NCBI RefSeq assembly: GCF_009801115.1
Contig: NZ_VTOL01000003.1
Span: forward strand, 372,001 to 436,000
Direction: 5' to 3'
Source: Dyadobacter sp. 3J3
Lineage (GTDB): Bacteria; Bacteroidota; Bacteroidia; Cytophagales; Spirosomataceae
Length of the DNA stretch: 64,000 bases
Shown: piece by piece, positions 42,760 through 51,364 of the stretch
How the letters are laid out: each line of letters opens with the position of its first letter
Numbering within the stretch: position 1 is the stretch's first letter
The notes under the pieces: model-generated
Told to the model about the DNA's origin: nothing
What the model saw: only the letters and a program-made list of their open reading frames with translations
Database searches by the model: none
Position numbers and translations under genes: made by a program

Positions 42760-44184
42760 TTATTTTTTATATTCTCTGAGCATCCATTGTGTATCAGCGG
42801 TTTGGGATTGCCAATCTGCTGGTAAACGCTGATTAACCATTTTCCTCTCTATGTCAGTTTTGAAAGGTATAATTCTCGGATCATTTGCATCCAGCAATTC
42901 ACTCATATAGGGAATCTGGGTATTGCCCAGGTTTAAAATATATTTCACATCCAGAAATTCAGCATAGTTAGGATTATACCAGGTAATCAGGCGATCCCAA
43001 TCTACAACGCCAAATGACGCGACCGTAAAATAAAGCACCCAGGCATTCTGGCGCAGCAAATACCAGTTTGTTCTGACTTTGTATATTTTAATAATCGTTA
43101 GATATAAGCCTATTCCTGTTAACATCATTCCTATAAAAACCCATATCCGCTTGTATGTCAAACCAAAAGCATCAATGTAAAGTACATTTTTATAACAGGT
43201 GAAAAGTATAAGAATACCATTCAGTATGATCCAGATTGTTGCCAGTTTGACAAGCTTGACTTTCTTATCATAAAAATTTTCGTTTTTTCGGAAGTAGTAC
43301 ATAATCAGTAAAATAGCTATGATAATACTCAAAACAAGCACTTCAAATCCCTGGTGCACCTGATCCGAATGGCCAGCCGGATGATGATTGAGCGACGGGA
43401 AAAATATTTGTAAAATACTAAAAGCCAGAAAAATAGCTATTAAGGTATTAAGCATTATAAACATAATGACACCCTGTCTGTTTTCATAGAATAAACCCAT
43501 TGTAGTAAACCTTCTGCCACTCTTTTTACCCTCCATTCTTTTAAGAAGATCAGGATTTGTTAAATCCCATTCTGCCAGTCTGCCCGTTGGACCCGGAAAA
43601 AACAGCGGACAAATAATAGCGCTTCCAAACAAAGTGTAAAAAATCAATTCGTAGTTGAACTGCCATTCAGGAAAGTTTATGGAAAGAAAAAAATCAGGGT
43701 TTACAGTACCGTATAAAACATAAAAAATGGCCGTTACCGAGATTGGTGCAATATAAAGTGTTGTTTTTCTCAGAGAAAAATAAGATTTATTTGAATGGGT
43801 AATAACATCAAGCAAATCCAGAAACGCTGAATAAATGGTAATAAAAAAGCTGTAAAATATACTTCTGTACATGCCATTGATAAAAGCTACCGGCAAGCTG
43901 CTACGCATCGAAATAACATATCCGGCTAAAACATAAAACGACAGATTGTAGGTAGCGGCACTACTAAAATAAGAATGTAAGGAAACAGCCAAAGCAGAAA
44001 TAAGATGACCGGAAGCCGCCATCCACCACAATTTTTCACTTCCAAGCTTGTGATACCAGGTTGTCACGCCAACAGTTAAAATAGAAAATAAAAGTGCATT
44101 GACGCCCACATCATGGTGATAAAATAGATACGTGTGCAAAGCCGTAAGCGCAATCCAGAGCAGGTAAGTACGAATCTTGATCAT
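42760..44184 (-). CDS. DUF4173-like integral membrane protein
   Basis: Polytopic inner-membrane protein of 474 residues with roughly 11-12 hydrophobic helices and no large soluble domain. The late block FGVVDWDRLITWYNP followed by a short soluble end matches the DUF4173 family as I know it; function is not established for that family. It is a single gene between the cold-shock and helicase genes. No signal peptide beyond the first helix and no catalytic motif. Confidence 0.75.
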   Translation of the reverse strand: MIKIRTYLLWIALTALHTYLFYHHDVGVNALLFSILTVGVTTWYHKLGSEKLWWMAASGHLISALAVSLHSYFSSAATYNLSFYVLAGYVISMRSSLPVAFINGMYRSIFYSFFITIYSAFLDLLDVITHSNKSYFSLRKTTLYIAPISVTAIFYVLYGTVNPDFFLSINFPEWQFNYELIFYTLFGSAIICPLFFPGPTGRLAEWDLTNPDLLKRMEGKKSGRRFTTMGLFYENRQGVIMFIMLNTLIAIFLAFSILQIFFPSLNHHPAGHSDQVHQGFEVLVLSIIIAILLIMYYFRKNENFYDKKVKLVKLATIWIILNGILILFTCYKNVLYIDAFGLTYKRIWVFIGMMLTGIGLYLTIIKIYKVRTNWYLLRQNAWVLYFTVASFGVVDWDRLITWYNPNYAEFLDVKYILNLGNTQIPYMSELLDANDPRIIPFKTDIERKMVNQRLPADWQSQTADTQWMLREYKK

Positions 44185-44271
44185 AATTGATATATTTTAA
44201 AAGTACTTTGAATTGCAAAGTAAATCAATTTAAAATCATTAAACCAAGATTGCCTCCATATTTATTTACAT

Positions 44272-44311
44272 AAAAAAAAACGGACACGATCAATAAAGGT
44301 CGTATCCGTTT
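44272..44311 (-). terminator. Rho-independent terminator of the helicase gene
   Basis: A 14-bp stem with G-U pairs (44278-44291 with 44298-44311), followed on the minus strand by a T-run, about 20 bp after the helicase stop codon. Confidence 0.85.
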
Positions 44312-44332
44312 GAATAATCTGTATTTAATTTT

Positions 44333-45655
44333 CTATCTCGCAACTTCAATTTTAAACTTTTTCCCTTTCATTTTTTCCTCCGAAATAAGGCTCAGCATGG
44401 ATTTAACCTGACTTTTTCTGACAGCAGCAAAGGAGATATTATCTTTCACTTCAATCAATCCAAGATCCTGTTTTTCCAGTTTTCCTTTTTGAATTAAAAA
44501 GCCAACAATATCCATTTTATTCAGCTTGTTTTTCTTTCCTCCGCTGATATAAATGGTGGTCCATTCGGATGGAGCTGGCAATGTATATTTTGCTGGAAGA
44601 TCCAAAACCTGAGGTTTTCTTACAATATATTCAGGTAAAGTTTCGTCAGAATTTAACAAAATATAAGCCGTTCCTTCCGTCAGCATACGCGCGGTACGAC
44701 CGTTACGGTGTCTGAATTCATCTGCTTTTAACGGAAGCTCAAAATGTATAACATGCTTCATGTCAGGAATATCCAGACCCCGAGCCGCTAAGTCGGTAGC
44801 AGCTAGATATAAAGTAGATCCGTTTCTGAAACGAATTAAGGTACGCTCTCTGTCTTCCTGTTCAAGTTTGCCATGGAAATAGGCACAATCGATTCCTTCT
44901 TCTTTTAAAATAGTACTTAGCCGCTCCACAGATTCGCGAAGATTGCAGAAAATCAATGTTGATTCTGAACCCAGAAAACTTAAAAGCTGAACCAGTTTTT
45001 CTGTTTTATCTTTATTCTCAGACAAAACAAGTTTTACTGTCAGGCCGCTTTCCTGATTTTTATTCGCGATAAAATCCAGCACAACAGGATTTTTAACACC
45101 TGTAAAAGAAGGTACTTTGGACCCTTCCGTGGCAGATACTAAAATTCTCTTTTTTAGTCCACGTAAGTTGCCCATGATCTCAGACATTTCATCCTGAAAA
45201 CCCATTTCCAGAGACTTATCAAATTCATCCAGAATTAGCGTTGTAATTTTTCTGGTCGTGAAAGTCTTTCTGAAAATATGATCCATTAATCTTCCCGGCG
45301 TTCCAATTAAAAGTGCAGGAGCTTCACTAAGGCTTCTTATTTCAGTTTGCATATCATGTCCGCCATAACAGCAGGTCACTTTAAAACCGGTTGACATTTT
45401 TCTCCAAACAGATTCAATTTGCAATGCCAATTCTCTTGTTGGTACAATGATAATGCATTGAACATCTGATATATCCTTTTGCAAAACCGACATGATCGGA
45501 AGTAAAAACGCAAGTGTTTTACCTGAACCTGTCGGGGATAACAAAAGTATTTCTGAATTTTCCTGAATCGCAGTATTTGCCTCTTGCTGCATTTCATTTA
45601 ACGCAGCGATTCCCAGCCCTGATAGCGTGGTTTCTAAATTTTCCTTATTTGACAT
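44333..45655 (-). CDS. DEAD-box RNA helicase with DbpA-type C-terminal domain
   Basis: ATP-dependent RNA helicase, probably for ribosome assembly. Motifs in order: Q-motif region (LNEMQQEAN), motif I SPTGSGKT, Ia PTRELALQ, Ib TPGRLMDH, motif II as DEFD instead of DEAD (LILDEFDKSLEMGF), motif III SAT, and motif VI HRNGRTAR. The last 75 residues (TIYISGGKKNKLNKMDIVGFL onwards) form the DbpA RNA-binding domain, which in Escherichia coli recognises 23S rRNA helix 92. The DEFD variant is, as far as I recall, seen in a Bacteroidota subgroup, so it need not mean loss of activity. Length 440 is normal. Confidence 0.93.
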   Translation of the reverse strand: MSNKENLETTLSGLGIAALNEMQQEANTAIQENSEILLLSPTGSGKTLAFLLPIMSVLQKDISDVQCIIIVPTRELALQIESVWRKMSTGFKVTCCYGGHDMQTEIRSLSEAPALLIGTPGRLMDHIFRKTFTTRKITTLILDEFDKSLEMGFQDEMSEIMGNLRGLKKRILVSATEGSKVPSFTGVKNPVVLDFIANKNQESGLTVKLVLSENKDKTEKLVQLLSFLGSESTLIFCNLRESVERLSTILKEEGIDCAYFHGKLEQEDRERTLIRFRNGSTLYLAATDLAARGLDIPDMKHVIHFELPLKADEFRHRNGRTARMLTEGTAYILLNSDETLPEYIVRKPQVLDLPAKYTLPAPSEWTTIYISGGKKNKLNKMDIVGFLIQKGKLEKQDLGLIEVKDNISFAAVRKSQVKSMLSLISEEKMKGKKFKIEVAR

Positions 45656-45659
45656 AATG

Positions 45660-45667
45660 CAAAGGTA
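45660..45667 (-). promoter_or_regulatory. -7 element abutting the helicase start codon
   Basis: The minus strand reads TACCTTTG, matching TAnnTTTG, only 4 bp upstream of the ATG at 45655. Transcription from it would begin at or within a few bases of the start codon, giving a leaderless message. No clear -33 element. Confidence 0.35.
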
Positions 45668-45700
45668 CTTTGTTCTTCCGCTAAATCCGTATAGTTATCA

Positions 45701-46174
45701 TTATTTCACTTTGATAGTACCCTTAAACTCCTGATCCTGATTGTACAATACCAGCCCGAGTAGTTTCCATTGATGATCTCCCCTTACATGATAGTTGACA
45801 ATCCCATTTTCCATTACGGCAGAAGTCAATCCGGGATTCCATCCATGTCCGGAAATCAGCCCGTTTACCAGGATCTTTGAGGATAATTGTCCGGTGTAGG
45901 TTGAGTCTTTTGTGTAAATATAACTGAGATCCAAATGATAGGAAATTGCATTTTCCAGATTCTGCATCCCAACGGCTTCATTCTGTTTCATTTGATATCC
46001 CTTGTCCTGGTTACTCACCACCGATCCTTTTATGAAAGAAAAAATGCCAATGACAAAAATGATAGTCGAAACCATGCCCATTTCTTTCAAAAACAATTTT
46101 AAAGCACCGAATGCGATTAAAAGAAACCAGACAAGCATTCCTATATTAAACAAAGACCATAAAAGGTAAATCAT
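45701..46174 (-). CDS. Small membrane protein of unknown function
   Basis: A 157-residue protein with two N-terminal membrane helices (LLWSLFNIGMLVWFLLIAFGAL and MVSTIIFVIGIFSFIKG) and a soluble, beta-rich C-terminal part of about 100 residues containing LSSKILVNGLISGHGWNP. I do not recognise a family. It sits between the helicase and aldo/keto reductase genes on the same strand, but terminator-like DNA upstream suggests its own transcript. Confidence 0.65.
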   Translation of the reverse strand: MIYLLWSLFNIGMLVWFLLIAFGALKLFLKEMGMVSTIIFVIGIFSFIKGSVVSNQDKGYQMKQNEAVGMQNLENAISYHLDLSYIYTKDSTYTGQLSSKILVNGLISGHGWNPGLTSAVMENGIVNYHVRGDHQWKLLGLVLYNQDQEFKGTIKVK

Positions 46175-46198
46175 TTATAAACTGATTAGAGAGGTTGG

Positions 46199-46238
46199 AA
46201 AAAGTAAAGCAGCCGGACGTCCAGCTGCCTTTACTTTT
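46199..46238 (-). terminator. Rho-independent terminator of the aldo/keto reductase gene
   Basis: A long stem with one bulge (46199-46215 with 46221-46238) followed by T-rich DNA on the minus strand, 15 bp after the stop at 46253. Confidence 0.85.
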
Positions 46239-46252
46239 CATATTAAAAAAAT

Positions 46253-47275
46253 CTATTGCGGAAGTCTGTCTCTTCCCTGACGCTCAAACATCCACTGCGG
46301 ATATTCCGTGTTGAGCATACTGATATCATATAATTGCGCAAGATCCGACTGAGACAATGAAACGGTCGTTGATGCGATGTTATCTTTTAATTGTTCCGGT
46401 TTTTTAGCTCCGATTATTACACTTGTCACGCTTTTTTGATGTAATAACCAAGCCAAAGCAATTTGCGCAACTGACACGCCGTGCGATTCTGCAATAGGTT
46501 GAATGACGTCGATAATATCATACGCTTTTTCCTTATCAATTGGGGGAAAATCAAAATTATCACGACGGTTGTCCCCTGAGGTTTCATTATTTCTTGTATA
46601 TTTTCCGGAAAGAAAGCCGCCCGCTAATGGGCTCCAAGGCATTAAAGCCAGGTTTTGATCTTCCATCATCGGAATTAATTCACGTTCCAGATCACGGCCA
46701 GCGATGGTATAATAATGCTGGCAGGCAACAAATTTTGTCCAGCCATTTTTTTCTGCAATACCATTTGCCTTCATAATTTGCCAAGCAGCATGGTTACTCA
46801 CACCCAGATAACGCACTTTTCCGGAACGAACGATATCTTCCAAGCCTCGCATCGTTTCTTCCAACGGCGTATAAGCATCAACACCGTGGATGTAGAAAAG
46901 ATCGATATGGTCCATGTCCAGACGGCGCAAACTGTCATTTACTGAGTCCATAATATGCAATCTTGACAAGCCGATCTGGTTAGCGCCTGGTGCCATTCTG
47001 CCTCTGGCTTTTGTCGCAACCACCACTTCACTCCTGCTGATTCCCAGATCCTTGAATGACTTTCCAAGTATTTCTTCAGACTTACCGTAAGAATAAACGT
47101 TAGCGGTGTCAAAGAAATTTATTCCACTGTCGAACGCCGTTTTTACCAAAGCACTACCTTCTTCCTGTTGAAGTTTACCAATGGCTTCCCAATATCCATC
47201 ACCACCAAAAGTCATGGTACCGAAACATAATTCCGAAACCAGAACACCGGTGTTCCCTAAAAACTTATATTTCAT
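46253..47275 (-). CDS. Aldo/keto reductase
   Basis: NADPH-dependent carbonyl reductase with a TIM-barrel fold; substrate unknown. The catalytic set is visible: Asp and Tyr in FFDTANVYSYGKSEE, Lys in VVATKARG and His in LFYIHGVD. The cofactor-binding end has VIIGAKKPEQLKDN. I start at the ATG at 47275 (MKYKFLGNTGVLVSELC), which is the usual family start; the longer frame adds eight residues. It is transcribed divergently from the gene at 47512 across a perfect palindrome that could be an operator. Confidence 0.92.
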   Translation of the reverse strand: MKYKFLGNTGVLVSELCFGTMTFGGDGYWEAIGKLQQEEGSALVKTAFDSGINFFDTANVYSYGKSEEILGKSFKDLGISRSEVVVATKARGRMAPGANQIGLSRLHIMDSVNDSLRRLDMDHIDLFYIHGVDAYTPLEETMRGLEDIVRSGKVRYLGVSNHAAWQIMKANGIAEKNGWTKFVACQHYYTIAGRDLERELIPMMEDQNLALMPWSPLAGGFLSGKYTRNNETSGDNRRDNFDFPPIDKEKAYDIIDVIQPIAESHGVSVAQIALAWLLHQKSVTSVIIGAKKPEQLKDNIASTTVSLSQSDLAQLYDISMLNTEYPQWMFERQGRDRLPQ

Positions 47276-47401
47276 GATAGTCTGTTTTTGAATGAACACG
47301 ATTACTGCCCTTAAAATTAAGGTTTATTTCAGGAGGGTAATGTTATTGTTTGAACAAATGTTTGAAATGATCTGACCAAATATTACGAACCAAATACAAC
47401 T

Positions 47402-47428
47402 TCATTTAATCAAAGTTTGATTAAATGA
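47402..47428. promoter_or_regulatory. Perfect 27-bp palindrome, possible operator
   Basis: Two 13-bp arms (47402-47414 and 47416-47428) are exact reverse complements around a single G. It lies between divergent genes, 127 bp from the aldo/keto reductase start and 84 bp from the next gene. No T-run follows on either strand and no gene ends here, so it is not a terminator; a dimeric regulator site is more likely. Confidence 0.6.
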
Positions 47429-47511
47429 CATCAAAACGCAGATTTTTGATTGTATTTGAGATAAAGAGTTTAATTTCAAATCCGATACATACACTTTAAT
47501 GATTTAACAGT

Positions 47512-48252
47512 ATGAAGAATTTTTCTTTGACATCCTGCTTTGGGACGCTTTCGAAGTTGCTACTTGGTATATTGATTGTAACTCTAACCAGGATAACTGT
47601 TAACGCTCAAATTAAATTTACACAAGGAGTAATCATCTATAAAGTTGATTCTGTTCTAACTGGCAAGCCAAAAGATTCCATAGATATTACCCTAAGCGAA
47701 ATAAAGCTGTTCAAAAAAAACAATCTGTTTAGGGCAGATGTTACCACAGTACAACCAAAGAATCCCGAGAATTTTAATACATTTTCAGAAATCATCAACG
47801 AGAAAGGAAAGTATTTTTTATATGATCCTCAATTAGGAGAGCTTGTAAAAAAACTTGCTGTTCTTCTAACGATTGATGACATCAAACAAGGAAGAGCAGA
47901 GTTGGGATTTAAGGGAAAAATTCGAGAATTTACTTTTAAAACCAGTTCACAAAAATATACTCTTCTAAACATTCCTGTTAAAAAGATGTATCGAATTGAA
48001 AAAGAAAAAAATGAAACCCTTGAACTAGCGTTAGCTGAGGATATAAAAACTTCGTTTGGTTTTTTCTTTCCTGAATACTTGAAACTAGATGGAACTCCGT
48101 TACAGTTCTACTACGAAGAAAACGATATTTTATACCACCTAACTGCCGAAAGTGTTACAGAAATGGCAATTGATGATGATCTTTTTACCATAGGTCCTGA
48201 ATATGATATTTTCCCGTTGAGCACGGTATTGTCTTCTTTTGGCAAAAATTAA
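47512..48252 (+). CDS. Exported protein of unknown function (GLPGLI/DUF4412-like)
   Basis: A 246-residue periplasmic or secreted protein. The signal peptide ends in VNAQ (about residue 33). The mature part begins IKFTQGVIIYKVDS and continues with alternating beta segments (FRADVTTVQ, GKYFLYDPQLGE, FTFKTSSQKYTLLNIPVKKMY). This layout resembles GLPGLI or DUF4412 proteins of Bacteroidota, which have no known function, but the match is by pattern only. It is followed by a hairpin terminator shared with the converging gene. Confidence 0.65.
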   Translation: MKNFSLTSCFGTLSKLLLGILIVTLTRITVNAQIKFTQGVIIYKVDSVLTGKPKDSIDITLSEIKLFKKNNLFRADVTTVQPKNPENFNTFSEIINEKGKYFLYDPQLGELVKKLAVLLTIDDIKQGRAELGFKGKIREFTFKTSSQKYTLLNIPVKKMYRIEKEKNETLELALAEDIKTSFGFFFPEYLKLDGTPLQFYYEENDILYHLTAESVTEMAIDDDLFTIGPEYDIFPLSTVLSSFGKN

Positions 48253-48253
48253 G

Positions 48254-48291
48254 AAGCTCCAATGTTGATATTCATTTCAACGTTGGAGCTT
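48254..48291. terminator. Hairpin terminator between converging genes
   Basis: A 15-bp stem with one G-U pair (48254-48268 with 48277-48291) starts right after the stop at 48252. T-runs are short, so strength is uncertain. Confidence 0.65.
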
Positions 48292-48335
48292 TAAAATATT
48301 AATAATACCTGATTAAGATTCAGGATACTGTGTTG

Positions 48336-48716
48336 TTACTCAAACAAATCCTCAGACCTATCCAGCATCAAAATCGACCCTTGTGGAACGATTACATATT
48401 TCTCTCCATCATATTCCAGATCAATCGCATTTCTTTGCAGGTAAATAGCAATATCACCTTCCTTGGCCTGCAAAGGCATATATTTCAATTTTTCTTCCGA
48501 TTCTTTCCACGGCTCATCTTCGGACGGCGTTGGAATTGGATATCCCGGACCAACCTTAATCACGTAACCACTTTGAACCTGTTCTCTTTCGGTAATTGTC
48601 GGAGGTAAATACAAACCGCTGTTCGTGCGGTCCGTAGGACTTTTTGGTTTTATCAAAACACGATCTCCAACGATAATTAATCTTCTTAACCGGTTGTCTG
48701 CTGTAACTTCGTACAT
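48336..48716 (-). CDS. GroES-like co-chaperone family protein
   Basis: A 126-residue beta-barrel protein of the Cpn10 fold. It has IVGDRVLIKPKSP near residues 15-27, a mobile-loop-like stretch RTNSGLYLPPTI near 32-43, and the closing DLEYDGEKYVIVPQGSILML. Residues about 60-85 hold an acidic, Pro-rich insert (PTPSEDEPWKESEEKL) absent from ordinary 95-residue GroES. No groEL is adjacent, so it is probably a paralogue of the house-keeping GroES; partner unknown. Confidence 0.87.
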   Translation of the reverse strand: MYEVTADNRLRRLIIVGDRVLIKPKSPTDRTNSGLYLPPTITEREQVQSGYVIKVGPGYPIPTPSEDEPWKESEEKLKYMPLQAKEGDIAIYLQRNAIDLEYDGEKYVIVPQGSILMLDRSEDLFE

Positions 48717-48881
48717 ATCTATAAATCTGTCGTGGTGCGACGTTAGTTTTTAATTAGTAAAGTGCATTGTAAAAAATAGTACTAGACCCTTTTTCTGTCA
48801 GCTTGGCAGAAATTAAAGACACAAATAGTCAAACTTTCAAAAATTGCATTGAAAATCTGTCAATTAAAATTCAGCTGGAAA

Positions 48882-50342
48882 TTAAAACTGGAAGTAAATA
48901 AATTGATTTGTTGTAACGACTCCCAGGAAGTAGGTCAGGAATGAAAGCGTAATAAAAAGGATAAAAAATCCGGTTGTGTTTTTAGTTGGGATGTTTTGGT
49001 AATAATGTTCTTTAACCAAAAGAAACAACATCAAAAAAACACAAAACCACATCTCAACCTGATTAAAAGGTGTATTGATTTTATCAGCAAAAGATAAAGT
49101 TGGAATTTTTTTCAGGATAACAAGTGAGTTTCTGAGGTTATTCCGGAAAAATATCCAGGCTATCGTTACCAGAACGAATGTTACAAGAATACCCAGAAAT
49201 CTGGAAACTGCGTTGTCCGGAAACGAAATTCCAGCCTTTTTCATCCACTTATCACGCAAAGCTGCTGTAACCTGATAAGTACCATGCAGACCGCCCCAAA
49301 TCACAAATTGCCAGCTCGCGCCGTGCCATAGTCCGCTGACCAAAAATACGATGAACTGATTGCGGTATTTATTAAATTCTCCTTTTCTGTTTCCTCCTAA
49401 AGGAATATACAGATAATCCCTAAACCAGGTTGATAAGGAAATATGCCATCTCCCCCAGAATTCTGCCACCGACCTGGCTTCGTAAGGCGAACGAAAATTG
49501 TCCATTAATGTGAAGCCCATCACACGCGCAGCGCCAATAGCTATATCGGAATATCCTGAGAAGTCACAATAAATCTGGAAGGAATAGAAAACCATCGCCG
49601 TAACGATTGTCAATCCGTTTTGTTCTGCGGGATTGATATAAGCAAAATCAACCACCTGGGAAAGCCTGTCTGCAATGACGATTTTCTTAAAAAAGCCAAA
49701 AGCCATTTGTACCAAACCGGATTTTACCTGTTCAAAATCATACTTAAAATAAGAATGAAACTGATACAGCATATTCTGCGGACGCTCGATTGGCCCGGCC
49801 ACAAGCTGCGGGTAAAACATCACATACAGGGCGTAAATACCAAAATTTCTTTCCGGTTCCTGATTCCCACGGTATACTTCAATCGTATAACTCATGGCCT
49901 GGAAAGTGTGAAAAGACAGACCGATCGGCAATAAAACGTGGCCTGCATTATTAACCATCCATGTCAGAATAACTTCCGGAATAACTCTTTCCAGATGCGG
50001 AATTACTGGTCGGAAACCAATTATTTGCAGTGCATGGTTTACTGAATTTTCAAGAAAATCGTAATATTTAAAAAAACAGAGAATACCGATATTCGATATC
50101 AGACTGATAATCAGTAATAGTTTTTTCTGCTTCTGATCTTTCGTTTTTGCAATCCAGATCCCGGCGTAATAGTCAATGACAATGGTACCAAACAGGATCA
50201 GAATAAAAACCGGTTTGAAAACCATGTAAAAATAACAACTCGCCGCCAGCAGCAGAATCCATCGTCCACGCCATGACAGGCTGAAATAAGCCAGCGTGAC
50301 TACAATGAAAAATATCAGAAACTGTATGGAATTGAAAAGCAT
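48882..50342 (-). CDS. MBOAT family O-acyltransferase (AlgI-like)
   Basis: Membrane-bound O-acyltransferase expected to pass acyl groups, usually acetyl, across the membrane for addition to an extracellular polymer. About 10-12 helices; the invariant His lies in VSGLWHGASWQFVIWGGLHG near residue 330, and the family motif FWGRWHISLSTWFRDYLYIPLGGN is present just before it. Length 486 fits AlgI-type proteins. It is the last gene of a five-gene operon, 3 bp after a glycosyltransferase gene. No AlgJ/AlgX-type periplasmic partner follows, so the acceptor step is missing here. Confidence 0.93.
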   Translation of the reverse strand: MLFNSIQFLIFFIVVTLAYFSLSWRGRWILLLAASCYFYMVFKPVFILILFGTIVIDYYAGIWIAKTKDQKQKKLLLIISLISNIGILCFFKYYDFLENSVNHALQIIGFRPVIPHLERVIPEVILTWMVNNAGHVLLPIGLSFHTFQAMSYTIEVYRGNQEPERNFGIYALYVMFYPQLVAGPIERPQNMLYQFHSYFKYDFEQVKSGLVQMAFGFFKKIVIADRLSQVVDFAYINPAEQNGLTIVTAMVFYSFQIYCDFSGYSDIAIGAARVMGFTLMDNFRSPYEARSVAEFWGRWHISLSTWFRDYLYIPLGGNRKGEFNKYRNQFIVFLVSGLWHGASWQFVIWGGLHGTYQVTAALRDKWMKKAGISFPDNAVSRFLGILVTFVLVTIAWIFFRNNLRNSLVILKKIPTLSFADKINTPFNQVEMWFCVFLMLFLLVKEHYYQNIPTKNTTGFFILFITLSFLTYFLGVVTTNQFIYFQF

Positions 50343-50345
50343 TTG

Positions 50346-51290
50346 TTAAATATACTCGCGGTTTATAATCTCTTCTTTAACTATGTACAAAGGACGGTTT
50401 TTTGACTGAAAAAATATCCTGAGCACATATTCACCAATAATCCCAAGTGCCAGAAGCTGCACGCCGCTGAAAAGAATGATCACAAAAAGCAATGCTGTGA
50501 ACCCCTCTATTACCTGGACAAAAAAGAGTTTTTTAACAACGACAATGATGAAATAAACCAGGGAAATAAGAATGGCCAAAACGCCCATTCTGCTCATGAA
50601 CTTGATTGGAAATTCACTAAAATTAAATATTCCGTTGTAGGCTAATCCGAATAATTGCTTGAAGGAATATTTTGATTCGCCTGCTACCCGTGCATCTCTT
50701 TCGTATTCAAAACCGGTTTGGTTGAATCCGATCCACGACCGCATTCCACGGAGATACCGGCTTTCTTCCGGCATTTTATTCATGACATCCACAACACGGC
50801 GGCTGATCAATGCAAAATCTCCTGAATCAAGCGGAATTTCAACATAAGAAATCGAACGCAGCAAGCGGTAAAATAAATGATATCCGGTTTTTTTGATAAA
50901 ACTTTCCTTCCGTTTTTTCCGGACCGCATATACCACATCATTGCCTTCCTGCAACAATTTGTAAAAATCTGGCAGCAGTTCGGGTGGATCCTGTAAATCT
51001 CCGTCGATCACAAATACGGCTTCACTACCTCGTGCCGATGCAATGCCAGCCGTTAGTGCAAGCTGATGCCCATGGTTTCTCGATAAAAATACGCCATGAT
51101 AACGCTCGTCCGTCAAAGCCAGTTGACGCATTCTTAAAGCGGTATCATCCCTGCTCCCGTCATCAATCAACACCACCTCAATCGTTAACGGACTGGAATC
51201 CATTAATGCGCTGAGACGCTGAATCAGCTGTGGAAAAGACTCTGACTCATTGTACAACGGAGCAACAATAGATATTTGCGGGGTTTTCAA
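50346..51290 (-). CDS. GtrB-like family 2 glycosyltransferase, polyprenyl-phosphate type
   Basis: Membrane-anchored GT2 that probably loads a sugar onto undecaprenyl phosphate. The GT-A core has APLYNES, VLIDDGSRDDT, and the metal-binding VIDGDLQDPPE near residue 95; GDFALISRRVVD follows. The C-terminus has two membrane helices (about 225-255 and 262-290) in the arrangement of GtrB/ArnC/DPM1 proteins. Length 314 is typical. It is next to a large multi-helix protein of the kind that would use the lipid-linked sugar on the outer face. Confidence 0.92.
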   Translation of the reverse strand: MKTPQISIVAPLYNESESFPQLIQRLSALMDSSPLTIEVVLIDDGSRDDTALRMRQLALTDERYHGVFLSRNHGHQLALTAGIASARGSEAVFVIDGDLQDPPELLPDFYKLLQEGNDVVYAVRKKRKESFIKKTGYHLFYRLLRSISYVEIPLDSGDFALISRRVVDVMNKMPEESRYLRGMRSWIGFNQTGFEYERDARVAGESKYSFKQLFGLAYNGIFNFSEFPIKFMSRMGVLAILISLVYFIIVVVKKLFFVQVIEGFTALLFVIILFSGVQLLALGIIGEYVLRIFFQSKNRPLYIVKEEIINREYI

Positions 51291-51364
51291 TATGCTTTTT
51301 TTAAACGATTAGACAACGGTCGCAAAAATACGCCTTTAAACGAAATTTGGAATCATTGATTTAT

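Noticed and set aside
44333-45655. DEFD in motif II read as an inactivating mutation
   Set aside because: All other helicase motifs are intact and the same variant is, to my knowledge, used by a Bacteroidota subgroup.
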